From an uncultured Aquimonas sp. (GTDB taxonomy: Bacteria; Pseudomonadota; Gammaproteobacteria; Xanthomonadales; Xanthomonadaceae): 19,713 bases of DNA. The notes beneath the pieces are model-generated. The model did no database searches and was not told the origin of the DNA. It was given only the letters and a program-made list of their open reading frames with translations. Shown piece after piece: positions 18,236-19,713 of the stretch; within the stretch, counting starts at the first letter, position 1, and each line of letters opens with the position of its first letter. The translations under genes were made by a program, and so were the position numbers. The stretch lies in the NCBI GenBank assembly GCA_946481615.1, contig CAMLOR010000043.1, positions 1 to 19,713 on the forward strand, given 5' to 3'.

Positions 18236-18249
18236 CTCCTTCGAAGGAG
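18236..18249. terminator. Candidate bidirectional hairpin between radA and pilZ-domain gene
   Basis: CTCCTTCGAAGGAG is a perfect 14-bp palindrome filling most of the 18-bp gap between the convergent stops of radA (18231) and the PilZ gene (18250). A transcript from either strand could form a five-pair stem with a TCGA loop. No T-tract follows on either strand, so termination efficiency is uncertain. Confidence 0.4.
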
Positions 18250-18618
18250 TCAGGCGCCGAGGACGGCCAGTTCGCGGTTGAGGATTTCGGTATTGCCGAG
18301 GTTGAGTTCGACCAGCCGCTTGAGCTTGGCGAACGAATCCAGATCGATCTTCTGGCAGGCGAAGCCCAGATGCCCGTTGGCGATGCGAGAGAGCTCGACG
18401 CCCATGCCGATCATCACGCCGCCTTCAAGTCGCAGATCGAGGCGGTAGCGCGAGCCAGGCTCGCCGGTCCAGCCCTGCGGCCGCTCGACAAGCACGCCGC
18501 GCAGCGACATGTCGACGAGCTGCGTCGACCACATGGCGGTGCCCGAATACAGCTTCACGCTGCCCTCGATCGGGAAACGCGAAAAGCGGCGGCGGTTGTT
18601 GCCGAGGGAATCGCTCAT
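18250..18618 (-). CDS. PilZ-domain protein (predicted c-di-GMP effector)
   Basis: This 122-residue protein consists essentially of one PilZ domain. The two c-di-GMP-binding motifs are visible: an arginine cluster at the N-terminus (NNRRRFSRFPIEGSVKL, RxxxR type) and DMSLRGVLVE (DxSxxG type). It is therefore expected to bind cyclic di-GMP and control motility, adhesion or envelope functions; the target is unknown. Residues 80-122 (FACQKIDLDSFAKLKRLVEL...) resemble the helical ending of single-domain PilZ proteins, in which LxxLxxLxxxN-type helices follow the barrel. ATG 18618-18616 overlaps the stop of the upstream membrane-protein gene as ATGA (18615-18618), so translation is probably coupled. 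The frame stays open upstream to 19422, but the sequence there is a shadow of the membrane protein. Confidence 0.93.
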   Translation of the reverse strand: MSDSLGNNRRRFSRFPIEGSVKLYSGTAMWSTQLVDMSLRGVLVERPQGWTGEPGSRYRLDLRLEGGVMIGMGVELSRIANGHLGFACQKIDLDSFAKLKRLVELNLGNTEILNRELAVLGA

Positions 18619-19406
18619 GCGCGCATCAACAGCACTTCGAGGACGTATTTGCTGCCGAAGAAGGCGAGCCCGAGCAATGTCATCGCGGCGAGCGTGAGCC
18701 GCACCGCGCGGCGTCCGCGCCAACCGTAGCGCCATCGGCCCAGCAACAAGGCGCCGAACGTCGCCCAGGCCAGCAGCGACAACACCGTCTTGTGCACCAG
18801 ATGCTGCGCGAACAGATCGTCGACGAACACCACGCCTGTCACCAGCGCCAGCGTCAACAGCGCGAAGCCCGCGCCGATCAGCCGGAACAGCAGCGATTCG
18901 AGCATCGTCAGCGGCGGGAAGGCCCGCAACGCCGACGCCAGCTGGCGCCGGCGCAGGGCACGCTCCTGCAGCCACAGCATGATCGCCAACAGGGCCGCCA
19001 CGCTGAGTGCGGCGTAGGCGAGCAGGGCCAGGCCGGCATGCAATTGGATCTGCCAGTCGAGCGGCGCGGCGGCGCGCGGCGTCACCCCGAGCCGATACAG
19101 CATCGCCAGCGCGGCGGCCAGCGGGAACACCACCACGCCCAGCGCGCCGACCGGCCGCGCCAGCGCGAGCGCAGCAGTGAGCGCCGCCACGCCCAGGCTC
19201 ACGAGCGACAGCGCGGCGAAGAAATACAGTTCGATGGCGCCGGCCGCCAGCGTGCCCTGCACGTGCGCCGCCGCGTGCAGCGCCACGGCCAGGAAGGCCG
19301 GCAGCAACGCCGCGCCCGCATGCGCCGCCTCGCCTTGCGCGAAGCGGCGCCCCAGCCAGGCGGCGGCGGCCAGATACAGCGCAGCGGCGGCGAACACGAG
19401 GACCAT
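18615..19406 (-). CDS. ypjD: YpjD/CcsA-type inner-membrane protein (cytochrome c assembly family)
   Basis: This is a 263-residue polytopic membrane protein with about eight hydrophobic segments. It begins MVLVFAAAALYLAAAAW. Family signatures are the mid-protein segment DWQIQLHAGLALLAYAALS and the C-terminal HLVHKTVLSLLAW, followed by GRWRYGWRGRRAVR and a last helix, as in YpjD/CcsA-like proteins. In CcsA such histidines handle haem, but the tryptophan-rich WWD motif of true haem exporters is not visible, so a haem role is uncertain. The position, divergent from ffh, matches the E. coli ypjD-ffh neighbourhood. I chose ATG 19406; an in-frame ATG at 19442 would add 12 residues without hydrophobic character and would approach the ffh promoter. 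The stop overlaps the PilZ start by 4 bp. Confidence 0.9.
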   Translation of the reverse strand: MVLVFAAAALYLAAAAWLGRRFAQGEAAHAGAALLPAFLAVALHAAAHVQGTLAAGAIELYFFAALSLVSLGVAALTAALALARPVGALGVVVFPLAAALAMLYRLGVTPRAAAPLDWQIQLHAGLALLAYAALSVAALLAIMLWLQERALRRRQLASALRAFPPLTMLESLLFRLIGAGFALLTLALVTGVVFVDDLFAQHLVHKTVLSLLAWATFGALLLGRWRYGWRGRRAVRLTLAAMTLLGLAFFGSKYVLEVLLMRA

Positions 19407-19472
19407 CCGGCCAGTTTGGCACAGCGGCCGCGGCGGCTGCATGCCCCAGGCAGGGGCGAAACCTCGCTGGGC

Positions 19473-19478
19473 TATACT
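19473..19478 (+). promoter_or_regulatory. Candidate -10 element for ffh
   Basis: TATACT lies 30 bp upstream of the ffh ATG and stands out in very GC-rich sequence. No good -35 hexamer is seen 16-18 bp upstream (the sequence there is GC-rich), so the promoter may depend on an activator or on a weak -35. Confidence 0.45.
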
Positions 19479-19508
19479 TCGCGCCCCCGAAATCCGGCCC
19501 CGCCCGCC

Positions 19509-19713
19509 ATGTTCGAATCGCTCAGCACGCGCCTGTCCGCCACCGTCAACCGCCTGCGCGGCCGCGGCCGGCTGACCGAGGAGAACATCCGCGAGGCCAC
19601 CCGCGAGGTGCGCGTCGCGCTGCTGGAGGCGGACGTCGCGCTGCCGGTGGTGCAGGCGCTGATCGAGCGCATCAAGGTGCGCGCCGTCGGCCAGGAAGTG
19701 CTGAAGTCGCTGA
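19509..19713 (+). CDS. ffh: Signal recognition particle protein Ffh (N-terminal fragment; runs off window)
   Basis: The first 68 codons are visible. MFESLSTRLSATVNRLRGRG is the typical start, and EENIREATREVRVALLEADV followed by ALPVVQALIERIKVRA is the helical N domain of the SRP54 GTPase. Ffh with 4.5S RNA recognises signal sequences and transmembrane helices on nascent chains and delivers ribosomes to FtsY at the inner membrane. The GTPase (G) and methionine-rich (M) domains lie beyond the right edge. The gene is divergent from the ypjD-like gene across 102 bp. No strong ribosome binding site is visible. Confidence 0.97.
   Translation, partial: MFESLSTRLSATVNRLRGRGRLTEENIREATREVRVALLEADVALPVVQALIERIKVRAVGQEVLKSL

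Noticed and set aside
18619..19422. N-terminal extension of the PilZ frame by about 268 residues
   Set aside because: The sequence is a shadow of the membrane protein in another frame; the PilZ motifs begin directly after ATG 18618.

Overview
This is a very GC-rich window with strong G/C preference at third codon positions. A gammaproteobacterium of the Xanthomonadales/Lysobacterales type fits best. The reasons are the divergent ypjD-like/ffh pair (also adjacent in E. coli), a REP-type inverted pair between genes, and secreted proteins ending in a short 'FGxGF' motif that I recall from this order. The placement is inference; there is no rRNA or other decisive marker.

Positions 1-9476 (minus strand) hold one giant secreted gene that runs off the left edge. 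At least 3,158 codons are visible in one frame. The order is: signal peptide, uncharacterised N-terminal domain, three cadherin-like repeats, Ig-like repeats, a von Willebrand A domain with an intact metal site, a CARDB-type domain, more Ig-like repeats, a seven-blade FG-GAP propeller, a second CARDB-type domain, Ig-like repeats, then an RHS module with roughly 30 YD repeats. Its C-terminus is not visible, so any toxin tip and immunity gene would lie outside the window.

Positions 9625-12905 hold four further minus-strand genes. They encode an unrecognised 141-residue protein, an EcsC-family protein with a histone-H1-like basic tail, a small VOC (glyoxalase-fold) protein, and a secreted delta-60-repeat protein. 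A 79-bp REP-type inverted pair lies between the VOC and EcsC genes.

Positions 13065-16733 hold a secreted S8 (subtilisin-like) protease on the plus strand, convergent with a secreted cupredoxin fused to an uncharacterised beta-rich domain. The protease and the delta-60 protein are divergently transcribed and share a C-terminal motif.

Positions 16858-19713 are housekeeping: radA, a PilZ protein translationally coupled to a YpjD/CcsA-like membrane protein, and the start of ffh.

The main theme is an envelope and secretion locus (five proteins with signal peptides, apparently encoding adhesive, proteolytic and copper-binding functions) placed beside core DNA-repair and protein-targeting genes. 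No intergenic gap exceeds about 160 bp. Long ORFs antisense to the giant gene and to the protease/delta-60 pair are compositional shadows.
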